From the NCBI GenBank assembly GCA_934717805.1, contig CAKUZG010000017.1, positions 1-15,026 of the forward strand: 15,026 nt of DNA. The letters are read 5' to 3'. This stretch comes from an uncultured Candidatus Saccharibacteria bacterium (GTDB taxonomy: Bacteria > Patescibacteriota > Saccharimonadia > Saccharimonadales > Saccharimonadaceae). Position 1 is the stretch's first letter, and each line of letters begins with the position of its first letter. A program made the position numbers and the translations under genes. The notes beneath the pieces were generated by a model. It was not told the origin of the DNA. It saw only the letters and a list, made by a program, of their open reading frames with translations, and made no database searches. Positions 7,047 through 14,186 of the stretch are shown here, piece by piece.

Positions 7047-7681
7047 TGGGTCAAAAAGTTAATCCAATTAGCTTCCGTTTGCAAGCTCATAAAAACTGGG
7101 ATTCACGATGGTTTGCTCAGAAAAAAGATTTTGCAAAATTCTTGATTGAAGATGACAAAATCCGAAAAACTATCGAAAAACGATTCGAAAGCCGACCAAC
7201 TATCGACCGAATCGAAATCGAACGAACAGAAAACCTTATCACTGTTTCAATTCATACCGCAAAAGCAGGTGTTGTAATTGGACGTGGTGGTGCTGGCGTT
7301 CAAGAACTAAAAGCTCAACTTGAAAAAATGGTTAGCTTGCCAGTTCGAATTAATATCGAAGAAGTTCGACGACCAGAACTTTCAGCTAAATTAGTTGCTG
7401 AAAATATTGCTCGTCAACTTGAACGTCGAATTAATTTCCGTCGAGCCGTAAAAATGGCTTTACAAAATACAATGCAAGCTGGTGCGAAAGGTGTTCGTAT
7501 TGAGGTTGCCGGACGTTTAAATGGTGCTGAAATGAGCCGTCGCGAGAAATTCTCAGAAGGTTCTGTGCCTCTACACACAATCCGTGCAGACATCAATTAT
7601 CACGGTGCACGATCAAAAACCCCAGCTGGTATTATCGGCGTAAAAGTTTGGATTAATAAAGGTGAAAGGAATATTAAGTAA
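7046..7681 (+). CDS. rpsC: 30S ribosomal protein S3
   Basis: S3 (211 aa) sits at the mRNA entry tunnel and has helicase-type basic residues there. It begins MGQKVNPISFRL, carries a KH type II domain with the GxxG loop as GRGG (79-82), and ends with a C-terminal domain containing GVRIEVAGRLNGAEMSR and the GVKVWINKGE motif. The ribosome binding site is weaker than at other genes (only AAAGAGAG upstream), so translation may depend on coupling through the TAATG overlap with L22. Of its 23 Arg codons, 12 are CGA and 9 are CGT. Confidence 0.97.
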   Translation: MGQKVNPISFRLQAHKNWDSRWFAQKKDFAKFLIEDDKIRKTIEKRFESRPTIDRIEIERTENLITVSIHTAKAGVVIGRGGAGVQELKAQLEKMVSLPVRINIEEVRRPELSAKLVAENIARQLERRINFRRAVKMALQNTMQAGAKGVRIEVAGRLNGAEMSRREKFSEGSVPLHTIRADINYHGARSKTPAGIIGVKVWINKGERNIK

Positions 7682-8100
7682 TGGCTATTTTGTTACCAAA
7701 GAAAACCGCTCACCGAAAAGTTCGAAAAGGTAAAAACCCAGGCCGAGCAACTCGTGGAAATACTGTTGCTTTCGGTGACTACGGTCTAATGAGCCTTGAA
7801 AATGAGCGAATCAATTCACGACAAATTGAATCAGCTCGAACAGCTATGACTCGTTACATTAAACGTGGCGGTCAAGTTTGGATTCGAATTTTCCCACACA
7901 CACCAGTTACTCGAAAACCACAAGATGTGAAAATGGGTAGCGGTAAGGGAAATCCAGAATTCTTTGTGGCAAAAGTTAAAGCTGGAACTATCATGTTTGA
8001 AATGAATGGTGTTTCAGAAGAAGTTGCTCGTGAAGCTATGCGACTTGCTGGCCACAAACTTCCAGTAAAAGTTAAATTCGTAAAGAAAGGTGAAATCTAA
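7681..8100 (+). CDS. rplP: 50S ribosomal protein L16
   Basis: L16 (139 aa) binds near the A site and is needed late in 50S assembly. Recognised by the N-terminal basic region (KTAHRKVRKGKNPGRATRGN), ALTRYIKRGG-like AMTRYIKRGGQVWIRIFP, and the MGSGKGNPEFFVAKVKAG segment with the end LAGHKLPVKVKFV. It overlaps S3 as TAATG. In most bacteria rpmC (L29) follows; here the S17 start is only 1 nt past the stop, leaving no room for it. Confidence 0.97.
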   Translation: MAILLPKKTAHRKVRKGKNPGRATRGNTVAFGDYGLMSLENERINSRQIESARTAMTRYIKRGGQVWIRIFPHTPVTRKPQDVKMGSGKGNPEFFVAKVKAGTIMFEMNGVSEEVAREAMRLAGHKLPVKVKFVKKGEI

Positions 8101-8101
8101 T

Positions 8102-8371
8102 ATGGCGACTACATTGACAGGTGTTGTTTCGAGCGCTAAGGCCGACAAAACTATCACCGTAACAGTTCATAGCCGTGAAACACACCCAATTTACGGCAAA
8201 CAATATACTGTAACTCGAAAATATACTGCTCATGATGAAAATAATGAAGCTGGTGAAGGCGACAAAGTTGTTATCAAAGAAGTTCGACCAATTTCGAAAA
8301 CTAAAAGCTTTGCTTTAGTTGAAATTGTTGAAAAAGCCCGAGGTTCAGTAGAATTGAAAGAGGAGGCATAA
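8102..8371 (+). CDS. rpsQ: 30S ribosomal protein S17
   Basis: OB-fold protein S17 (89 aa), a primary binder of 16S rRNA. It shows LTGVVSSAKADKTITVTV and KKYTAHDE-like RKYTAHDENNEAGEGDKVVI followed by RPISKTKSFALVEIVE, all typical. ATG 8102 is preferred over the in-frame GTG at 8090 because the GTG would place four extra residues inside the end of L16 and family members begin near the ATG. AAAGGTGA at 8086-8093 can act as ribosome binding site, at somewhat long spacing. It directly follows L16 with no L29 between them. Confidence 0.96.
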   Translation: MATTLTGVVSSAKADKTITVTVHSRETHPIYGKQYTVTRKYTAHDENNEAGEGDKVVIKEVRPISKTKSFALVEIVEKARGSVELKEEA

Positions 8372-8739
8372 TGATTCAACAAGAAAGCCGACTTAAAGTA
8401 ACAGATAACAGTGGTGCAAAAGAAATCCTTTGTATTCGTGTTCTTGGTGGTTCAAAACGCCGCTACGCACGAGTTGGTGATATCATCGTTGCTACTGTTA
8501 AAGATGCCAACCCAACTGGTAACGTTAAGAAAAAATCAGTTGTGAAAGCTGTTGTTGTGCGAACTCGTGATCAAATTCGTCGAAAAGATGGTTCAACTAT
8601 TTGTTTTGACGATAATGCTGCAGTTATTATCGCTGACGACAAAACTCCAAAAGCAACTCGCGTATTTGGTCCAGTACCACGCGAGCTTCGCGATTTGGGA
8701 TATAACAAAATTATCAGCTTAGCTCCGGAGGTGCTCTAA
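8371..8739 (+). CDS. rplN: 50S ribosomal protein L14
   Basis: L14 (122 aa), located at the subunit interface. It starts MIQQESRLKVTDNSGAKEI, has KRRYARVGDIIVATVKDA, the VVVRT segment, and ends with GPVPRELRDLGYNKIISLAPEVL. This is close to textbook in length and motifs. TAATG overlap with S17 and a GAGGAGG ribosome binding site indicate strong, coupled translation. Confidence 0.98.
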   Translation: MIQQESRLKVTDNSGAKEILCIRVLGGSKRRYARVGDIIVATVKDANPTGNVKKKSVVKAVVVRTRDQIRRKDGSTICFDDNAAVIIADDKTPKATRVFGPVPRELRDLGYNKIISLAPEVL

Positions 8740-8740
8740 T

Positions 8741-9004
8741 ATGGCGTTAAATGGAATTGTAAAAGGTGATAATGTTGTAATTATCAGTGGAAAAGATAAA
8801 GGTTTGACAGGTGAAGTTGTTAAAGTTTTACCAAAGAAAAACGCTGTTCTAGTTGAAGGTGTTGGTAAAAAACACCGTCACATTAAACCAAACCAATTTA
8901 ATCCACGTGGTGGAGCAAAAGATATTCATGTCCCAACTCCAGTTCACAAAGTTAAAAAAGTAGAAGCTAAAAGCGCTAAATCAAGCAAAAAAGGAGATAA
9001 ATAA
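8741..9004 (+). CDS. rplX: 50S ribosomal protein L24
   Basis: L24 (87 aa), an assembly initiator that binds the 5' region of 23S rRNA. The KOW motif is seen in KGDNVVIISGKDKGLTGEVVKVLPKKN, followed by VEGVGKKHRHIKPNQ. The C-terminal portion is shorter than in typical L24 of about 100 aa: after PIHV-like DIHVPTPVHKV it becomes a lysine/serine tail. The ribosome binding site GGAGGTG (8727-8733) lies inside the end of L14. The gap after the L14 stop is one base (TAATATG). Confidence 0.94.
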   Translation: MALNGIVKGDNVVIISGKDKGLTGEVVKVLPKKNAVLVEGVGKKHRHIKPNQFNPRGGAKDIHVPTPVHKVKKVEAKSAKSSKKGDK

Positions 9005-9582
9005 TGGCTAAAACTACTGTTTATGTTCCTCGCTTGAAAACTCTTTACAAAGATACTATTGTTAAAGAACTCGAAAGCGAACTAGAGCTAACAAATATCC
9101 ACCAAGTTCCAAAGCTTGAAAAAATCGTTGTTAGCGTAGGAACAGGAAAAAAGAAAGAAGACAAGCGTTTTCAAGAAGCTGTAAAAAATACAGTTACAAA
9201 AATTACTGGTCAAACACCAGTAGCACGTTTGCCTAAAAAATCAATTGCTACTTTCAAAATTCGTGGTGGAATGGGTGCTCCAATTGGTTATAGTGTAACT
9301 TTACGCGGCGATCGAATGTATGAATTCCTTGATCGTCTTGTAAACGTTGCATTGCCTCGTGTTCGAGACTTCCACGGAGTTGGTGCAAAAGGTTTCGACA
9401 AAGGCGGAAACTATAACTTGGGAATTTTAGAACAATCAATTTTCCCAGAATTAACTTTCGAAGAAACACAAATTCTTCACGGACTTCAAGTTACCTTCGT
9501 AATTAAAAACGAAGGTGAGGCTCACAGTCGAGCACTACTTGAAAAATTCGGTATTCCATTTGAAAAGAAAGGAAAAGCGTAA
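9004..9582 (+). CDS. rplE: 50S ribosomal protein L5
   Basis: L5 (192 aa) binds 5S rRNA and contacts the P-site tRNA. It has LEKIVVSVGTG, the KITGQTPVARLPKKSIATFKIR region, APIGYSVTLRGDRMYEFLDRL, and the GNYNLGILEQSIFPEL segment, all family hallmarks. Slightly longer than E. coli L5 owing to an N-terminal extension of about ten residues. The start is TAATG-coupled to L24 and preceded by AAGGAG. Confidence 0.97.
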   Translation: MAKTTVYVPRLKTLYKDTIVKELESELELTNIHQVPKLEKIVVSVGTGKKKEDKRFQEAVKNTVTKITGQTPVARLPKKSIATFKIRGGMGAPIGYSVTLRGDRMYEFLDRLVNVALPRVRDFHGVGAKGFDKGGNYNLGILEQSIFPELTFEETQILHGLQVTFVIKNEGEAHSRALLEKFGIPFEKKGKA

Positions 9583-9851
9583 TGGCTAAAAAATCAATGA
9601 TTGCAAAAGACTTGAAGCGCAAAAAAATGATTGAAAAATATGCTGCAAAACGCGCCGAATTGAAAGCTGCTGGTGACCAAGAAGGTCTTCAAAAGCTTCC
9701 ACGTAACTCAAGTCCTACACGACTTAAGAACCGCGACAATTTTGATGGTCGACCACGCGGTTATATGCGACGATTTGGTATGAGCCGAATCACTTTCCGC
9801 ATTAAAGCTTCAAAGGGTGAAATCCCAGGCGTAACGAAAAGTAGTTGGTAG
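9582..9851 (+). CDS. rpsN: 30S ribosomal protein S14, long zinc-independent form
   Basis: S14 (89 aa) of the 30S head. It has no cysteine, so it is the long C-minus form without the CxxC zinc ribbon of the short zinc-dependent S14. Diagnostic parts are the N-terminal basic helix, PRNSSPTRLKNRD and RPRGYMRRFGMSRITFR, then KGEIPGVTKSSW at the end. It overlaps L5 as TAATG, with AAAGGA as ribosome binding site. It ends in TAG. Confidence 0.97.
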   Translation: MAKKSMIAKDLKRKKMIEKYAAKRAELKAAGDQEGLQKLPRNSSPTRLKNRDNFDGRPRGYMRRFGMSRITFRIKASKGEIPGVTKSSW

Positions 9852-9866
9852 AAGGAAGGAGAAAAT

Positions 9867-10268
9867 ATGTCATTACAATCAACTGACCCTATTGCCGACC
9901 TTCTAACTCGCATTCGAAATGCAGCAATGGTTGGCAAAAATAAAATTCGCGTTCCTTCAAGTAAATTGAAAGAAGTTGTAGCGAAAGAGCTTGCTAAAGC
10001 TAATTATATTGAATCTGTTAAAGTTGAATCAGCAAAACCTCGCGATATCTTGGTAGTGAAAATTACTAAAGATGGTGAAGCTGCTCGCTTTAACGAACTT
10101 ACTCGAATGAGTAAACCAGGACGCCGAATGTATGTTGGCGTAGAAGAAATCCCACGTGTTAAAAGTGGTCGTGGAATGGTTCTACTTTCAACTTCAAAAG
10201 GTGTAATGAATGGTTTTGAGGCTAAAAAACAACGACTTGGTGGTGAATTGCTACTTAAAGTTTGGTAG
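9867..10268 (+). CDS. rpsH: 30S ribosomal protein S8
   Basis: S8 (133 aa), a primary 16S rRNA binder in the platform. Recognised by TDPIADLLTRIRNAAMVGKNKIRVPSSK at the N-terminus, the TRMSKPGRRMYV stretch, and the C-terminal STSKGVMNGFEAKKQRLGGELL. It is preceded by a 15-nt gap that holds a very strong ribosome binding site (GGAAGGAG). It is the last gene of this operon, because a strong terminator follows. In most bacteria rplF, rplR and rpsE come next; they are absent here. Confidence 0.97.
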   Translation: MSLQSTDPIADLLTRIRNAAMVGKNKIRVPSSKLKEVVAKELAKANYIESVKVESAKPRDILVVKITKDGEAARFNELTRMSKPGRRMYVGVEEIPRVKSGRGMVLLSTSKGVMNGFEAKKQRLGGELLLKVW

Positions 10269-10290
10269 TTTAATCCTTAAAGCTAAAATT

Positions 10291-10327
10291 AAAAGACAAG
10301 TCTTCTAACGAGGGCTTGTCTTTTTTT
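10291..10327 (+). terminator. intrinsic terminator of the ribosomal protein operon
   Basis: AAAAGACAAG (10291-10300) pairs perfectly with CTTGTCTTTT (10315-10324), and a few extra pairs continue inside the loop (TCTT with AGGG including G-U pairs). A run of seven T (10321-10327) follows. This is a strong rho-independent terminator and it ends the operon after S8. Confidence 0.92.
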
Positions 10328-10353
10328 GCAGGGTTTATTTTACTGCTTAGATA

Positions 10354-10362
10354 TGCTATAAT
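10354..10362 (+). promoter_or_regulatory. extended -10 promoter of the hydrolase-trpS operon
   Basis: TGC followed by the perfect TATAAT (10357-10362) lies just after the operon terminator. The ATG of the hydrolase gene at 10370 is 7 nt downstream, at the expected transcription start, and no Shine-Dalgarno sequence is present. A leaderless mRNA is therefore likely. A -35 hexamer is poor (TTTATT at 10334-10339 at 17-nt spacing). Confidence 0.7.
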
Positions 10363-10369
10363 AATATTA

Positions 10370-11182
10370 ATGTTTGATTCGTTTTTGCATAAAAATATAG
10401 GAATTCCTTATCGACTTCATACTACAAAAATGCGAGGTTCAGATAACCCTAAAGCTGTAGTAGTTTTTATTCATGGGATTGCGAGTAATGCTGCTATGTG
10501 GAAGAAAGCTGAGAGTGAAATAGAGGGTGAATTTGATATTTATGCCGTTGATTTAATTGGTCACGGAAAATCACCAAAACCAAAATGGCTCGGTGCACAA
10601 AGCCTTGCTGTGCAAGCTCGTGCTGTTCGCAGAATGGTTTTTGTAATGAAAAAATACAAAAAACCTTTATTTCTAGTTGGTCATTCGATGGGGTCTTTGG
10701 TTGCTGCTGAATTTTCAAAAAAATATCCAAATCTTGTAGATAAGATATTTCTTCTTTCGCCACCAATTTATTCGCCAGAAGAAGCTCGTGGATCAGTTCA
10801 AGAATTTATTCTTAAAAAGAGTTATCAAAAAATTGTTTCAGATCCAAAAGATTCTATTAAATTCGTAAATACTGCGATTGGAATGGGTGTAGCAGATGTT
10901 GAAAAATTTGATTCGCAAGAACAGTTTCGCCCAGTTCGAAGATCTTTAAAAGAGGCTATTATTCAACAAGATACATTTAATGTACTTTCAAAAACTGAAA
11001 CACCAACAAAAATTATCTATGGAGCTTTCGATCCTGTCGTAATTGGTAAAAACATTCGAAAGTTAGGTAGAATGAATAATAAAATTAAGGTTTCACGAGT
11101 TTTAAGTGCGCATGATCCAACAAAATCTATGATTTCACAAATCTCGAAAGATATTAATAAAGCTTTAAAGGAGCAAAAATGA
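10370..11182 (+). CDS. alpha/beta hydrolase
   Basis: Serine hydrolase of the alpha/beta fold, 270 aa, probably cytoplasmic as no signal peptide is seen. The oxyanion strand HG (35-36) is followed by a VDLIGHGKS segment (60-68). The nucleophile elbow GHSMGS places the catalytic Ser at 106. A candidate acid is the Asp in YGAFDP and the His in SAHDP completes the triad. A cap region of about 60 residues lies between, so the enzyme could be an esterase, lipase-like or C-C bond hydrolase; the substrate cannot be told. The start at 10370 is chosen over an upstream TTG at 10316, which lies inside the preceding terminator. It ends in TGA, overlapping the trpS ATG by 4 nt (ATGA). It heads an operon of translation and replication genes. 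Confidence 0.88.
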   Translation: MFDSFLHKNIGIPYRLHTTKMRGSDNPKAVVVFIHGIASNAAMWKKAESEIEGEFDIYAVDLIGHGKSPKPKWLGAQSLAVQARAVRRMVFVMKKYKKPLFLVGHSMGSLVAAEFSKKYPNLVDKIFLLSPPIYSPEEARGSVQEFILKKSYQKIVSDPKDSIKFVNTAIGMGVADVEKFDSQEQFRPVRRSLKEAIIQQDTFNVLSKTETPTKIIYGAFDPVVIGKNIRKLGRMNNKIKVSRVLSAHDPTKSMISQISKDINKALKEQK

Positions 11183-12219
11183 GTAAAAAAATTATTTTAA
11201 CAGGTGATCGTCCAACTGGAAAATTACATATCGGTCATTATGTGGGATCATTAAAAAATCGAGTTGATCTACAAAAATCTGGTGAGTATGAAATGTTTGT
11301 AATGATTGCAGACGCTCAAGCTTTAACAGATAATGCAAAAAATCCTGAAAAAGTTCGCGAAAATGTTCTTGAAGTCGCATTGGATTATTTGGCTGCAGGA
11401 ATCGACCCTTCGAAAACAACAATTTTTATCCAGAGTCAAATTCCGCAACTTCCTGAGCTTGCGATGTTTTATGCGAATTTAGTTTCTATTTCGCGTCTTG
11501 AACGCAATCCAACAGTTAAAACTGAGATTAAACAAAAAAACTTTGGTGAAGGTGTGCCAAGTGGTTTTGTGTTTTATCCAATTTCGCAAGCCGCAGACAT
11601 TACGGCTTTCAAGGCAACTCATGTTCCTGCGGGCGAAGATCAATCGCCAATGATTGAATTAAGTCGTGAAATTGCACGCTCTTTTAATCAAGCTTATAGT
11701 TCAGAAGTTCTCGTTGAGCCGGAAATTATTCTTTCGAAAGAAGGACTTGAACGTCGCTTGCCGGGTATTAACGGCATGAATGCTAAAATGAGTAAAAGCC
11801 TAAATAATGGAATTTATCTCGCGGACTCTTTTGAAGAAATGCGTGCAAAAATAATGAAAATGTATACCGATCCAGATCATATTAAGGTTGAAGATCCAGG
11901 TAAGGTTGAAGGAAATGTTGTTTTCGCATATCTAGATGTTTTTGCTGAAGATAAAAATAAGGTTGAAGAAATGAAAAAGCAATATCAAAAAGGTGGACTA
12001 GGTGATGTTGCGGTTAAAAAATACCTTATCGAAGAAATGGATAAGATTTTAAAACCTATTCGAGAAAGGCGTGAAGAGCTTGCGAAAAATCCCGAAGCTA
12101 TTTATAAAATGCTTGAGAAAGGAAGTTTAAAGGCGCGTAAAGTTGCGGCAGAAACTTTACAAGAGGTTAAGCATGCAATGAAAATTGACTATTTTGGAGA
12201 TAGAAATGGCGAAATTTAA
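11179..12219 (+). CDS. trpS: tryptophanyl-tRNA synthetase
   Basis: Class I aminoacyl-tRNA synthetase (346 aa) that charges tRNA-Trp. The ATP-binding signatures are both present: HIGH at 17-20 (KLHIGHYVGS) and KMSKS at 203-207. The AGEDQ motif (151-155) of the TrpRS/TyrRS group and the Rossmann core around MIADAQALTD (42-51) also fit. Length is normal for a bacterial TrpRS without extra domains. AAAGGAG just upstream is a good ribosome binding site, and the ATGA overlap with the hydrolase indicates coupling. The end overlaps the next gene by 14 nt. Confidence 0.97.
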   Translation: MSKKIILTGDRPTGKLHIGHYVGSLKNRVDLQKSGEYEMFVMIADAQALTDNAKNPEKVRENVLEVALDYLAAGIDPSKTTIFIQSQIPQLPELAMFYANLVSISRLERNPTVKTEIKQKNFGEGVPSGFVFYPISQAADITAFKATHVPAGEDQSPMIELSREIARSFNQAYSSEVLVEPEIILSKEGLERRLPGINGMNAKMSKSLNNGIYLADSFEEMRAKIMKMYTDPDHIKVEDPGKVEGNVVFAYLDVFAEDKNKVEEMKKQYQKGGLGDVAVKKYLIEEMDKILKPIRERREELAKNPEAIYKMLEKGSLKARKVAAETLQEVKHAMKIDYFGDRNGEI

Positions 12220-13399
12220 TTCGAGTGATATTTTAAAGATTTTACGAAAATTTAATATTGCAAATGAAGATAATGTTCCACGAAACATCGAAGAGCTTAA
12301 AAAGATTTCAGCTGACGAATTTTCAGAAATATTTACGTTTAAGTTTAATAAGAATAAATTTTTTGTTATTATTGATGGAACCGCCGAAGATGATGAATTT
12401 TATATTCGAGAGATTTTACATAAGAATTTTGGCGAAATCGAAGGCCGTCTAATTGAAAATCCATTAGATTCAATGATGAGTTTTGCAATACCTTTTGAAG
12501 GAAAAGATGTTTATCTTTTTCAAAATATTCAGTCAAAAAAGCGTTTGGATATTTATTTGGCTGAAAAATATCCAGAATTCTCGCGCGCTACAATTCAAAA
12601 ATATATTAAAAAGGGTTTTGTTGAAGTTAATGGAAAAAATGCAAAAAAACCAAAAGATTTAGTTGATGAGAAGTCGAAAATTCTAATTAATATTCCTGAT
12701 AAAAATGTTGAAAAAGTTAATTTTCCAATTATTTTTGAAGATGAAAATGTGATTGTAATTAATAAGCCTCGAGGTGTCTTAACGCATAGTAAAGGTGTTT
12801 TAAATGATGAATTTACCGTTGCTGATTTTTTTGAAAGTCGTGGTGCCGAATTTGCGAAAGGTACAAATCGTGTTGGTATTGTTCACCGTCTTGATAGAGA
12901 AACTTCAGGAGTTATTATCGGTGCTAAAAATGATGAAACTGCAAAAAAACTACAAAAGCAATTTTCGGAAAGAACTACAAAAAAGACGTATCTTGCGATC
13001 GTTAAAGATAATCTAAATCCTAAAAAAGCAATTATTGACTTACCAATTGCCCGAAACGGTTCTGCACCAAGTACTTTTATGGTACACGCCAAAGGAAAGA
13101 CTGCTCAAACTAAATACGAAGTTATAGATGAAAACAATGAATTATCTCTAGTAAGACTCACACCGAAAACTGGTCGAACCCATCAACTTCGTGTTCATTT
13201 AAGTTATTTAAAACATCCGATTTTGGGTGACAAAGTTTATGATAAAACTATCACGAAAGCCGAATCTGAGAAAAGAATGTTCTTGCATGCCCAAACACTT
13301 GAGATTACGATTCCTCCAAAAAATGGTGAAAAAGATTCGCAAAGAATGGTTTTTGAAGCTGAAATTCCTGAAGGTTTTAAATTAAACCACAATGGATAA
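12206..13399 (+). CDS. RluA-family pseudouridine synthase with N-terminal extension
   Basis: RNA pseudouridine synthase (397 aa) of the RluA/RluC/RluD type, expected to convert uridines in rRNA. ATG 12206 is preferred over TTG 12185 because GGAGA (12196-12200) lies 5 nt before it. After about 108 residues with no recognised domain comes an S4 RNA-binding domain (about 112-164: RLDIYLAEKYPEFSRATIQK) and then the catalytic domain (about 172-385). The latter has NKPRGVLTH, the active-site HRLDRETSG with catalytic Asp at 230, and TPKTGRTHQLRVHL near the end. Typical RluD is about 320 aa with the S4 domain at its start, so the N-terminal part is extra. Which rRNA position it modifies cannot be decided. 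It overlaps trpS and the downstream delta-prime gene. Confidence 0.9.
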   Translation: MAKFNSSDILKILRKFNIANEDNVPRNIEELKKISADEFSEIFTFKFNKNKFFVIIDGTAEDDEFYIREILHKNFGEIEGRLIENPLDSMMSFAIPFEGKDVYLFQNIQSKKRLDIYLAEKYPEFSRATIQKYIKKGFVEVNGKNAKKPKDLVDEKSKILINIPDKNVEKVNFPIIFEDENVIVINKPRGVLTHSKGVLNDEFTVADFFESRGAEFAKGTNRVGIVHRLDRETSGVIIGAKNDETAKKLQKQFSERTTKKTYLAIVKDNLNPKKAIIDLPIARNGSAPSTFMVHAKGKTAQTKYEVIDENNELSLVRLTPKTGRTHQLRVHLSYLKHPILGDKVYDKTITKAESEKRMFLHAQTLEITIPPKNGEKDSQRMVFEAEIPEGFKLNHNG

Positions 13400-14183
13400 T
13401 TTTTTCAAAAACACTATCATAAACTCACACGCCACGATTATTGAAATTCCCCGTGGATATGGTTTTGAATTTGTCTTAAAAAAGATAGATTTCCCAAAAG
13501 AAATACAAGTTATTAAATTTGAGCCAACTATTCACGGCGCACAAAAAACTGAAAGTATTAATGTGGAAGATATTGAAATTCTGCAAGAGAAAGTTAAAGT
13601 TAAAAGTGTGAAAAAGCGCTGTTTTGTTTTTATGAATGCAGAAAAGATGAACGAAGCTGCTCAAAATAAATTTTTAAAGATATTTGAAGAACCTACTAAA
13701 AATACTTCATTTTTACTTTTAACCGAGAATAAAAATGCTTTCGAGAAAACAGTTTTATCGAGGGCTCAGGTTTTGAGAATTTCACCAATTTCCAAAATAG
13801 ATTCATTAAGTATGCTTAAAAAAGTAAAATTAAACGATCAAGATAAGCAAAAAATTCTCTTTTTAGCAGAAGGTTTGCCTGGTGAAATTGAAAAGCTTTC
13901 AAGTGGTAAAAAATATTTCAATGAACAAATGGAAAATGCTGAACTTGCTAAAAAGTGGTTTACGGGTTCTCGTTTTGATAAAATTTTAGTTATAAAACTT
14001 TTAAAATCAGATAGAGATAAAACTTTAAAAGTGCTAGAAATTCTATTAAAAATAATAAATCAAATTTTCGCACAAAATTCGAAAGAAAATGCATTTAAAA
14101 CGAAAAAAATCCTAAAAGCCTTTGATAGAATTTCGAAAAATGGAAATATTAGTTTGGTCTTACTTGAAATGATATTGGCGTAA
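13392..14183 (+). CDS. holB: DNA polymerase III delta-prime subunit, reduced
   Basis: Likely clamp-loader delta-prime subunit (263 aa), which helps load the sliding clamp. The recognisable part is the AAA+ core stretch NEAAQNKFLKIFEEP (87-101) followed by TSFLLLTENKNAFEKTVLSR (105-124), matching the LLKxLEEPP and SRC-motif region of delta-prime/gamma proteins. The motif reads SRAQ, so the usual Cys is Ala. There is no Walker A and none of the zinc-binding cysteines of DnaX/HolB, and the N-terminal part is short. Delta-prime is an ATPase-dead member, so loss of Walker A is acceptable. It overlaps the previous gene by 8 nt. An unrelated AAA+ remnant is the alternative; position next to a TPR gene gives no further help. 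Confidence 0.72.
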   Translation: MDNFFKNTIINSHATIIEIPRGYGFEFVLKKIDFPKEIQVIKFEPTIHGAQKTESINVEDIEILQEKVKVKSVKKRCFVFMNAEKMNEAAQNKFLKIFEEPTKNTSFLLLTENKNAFEKTVLSRAQVLRISPISKIDSLSMLKKVKLNDQDKQKILFLAEGLPGEIEKLSSGKKYFNEQMENAELAKKWFTGSRFDKILVIKLLKSDRDKTLKVLEILLKIINQIFAQNSKENAFKTKKILKAFDRISKNGNISLVLLEMILA

Positions 14184-14186
14184 AAT

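Noticed and set aside
10316..10372. Upstream TTG start for the hydrolase, adding 18 hydrophobic residues like a signal peptide.
   Set aside because: The extension is translated from the terminator stem, its T tract and the -10 box. Transcripts from the promoter at 10354-10362 cannot include it.
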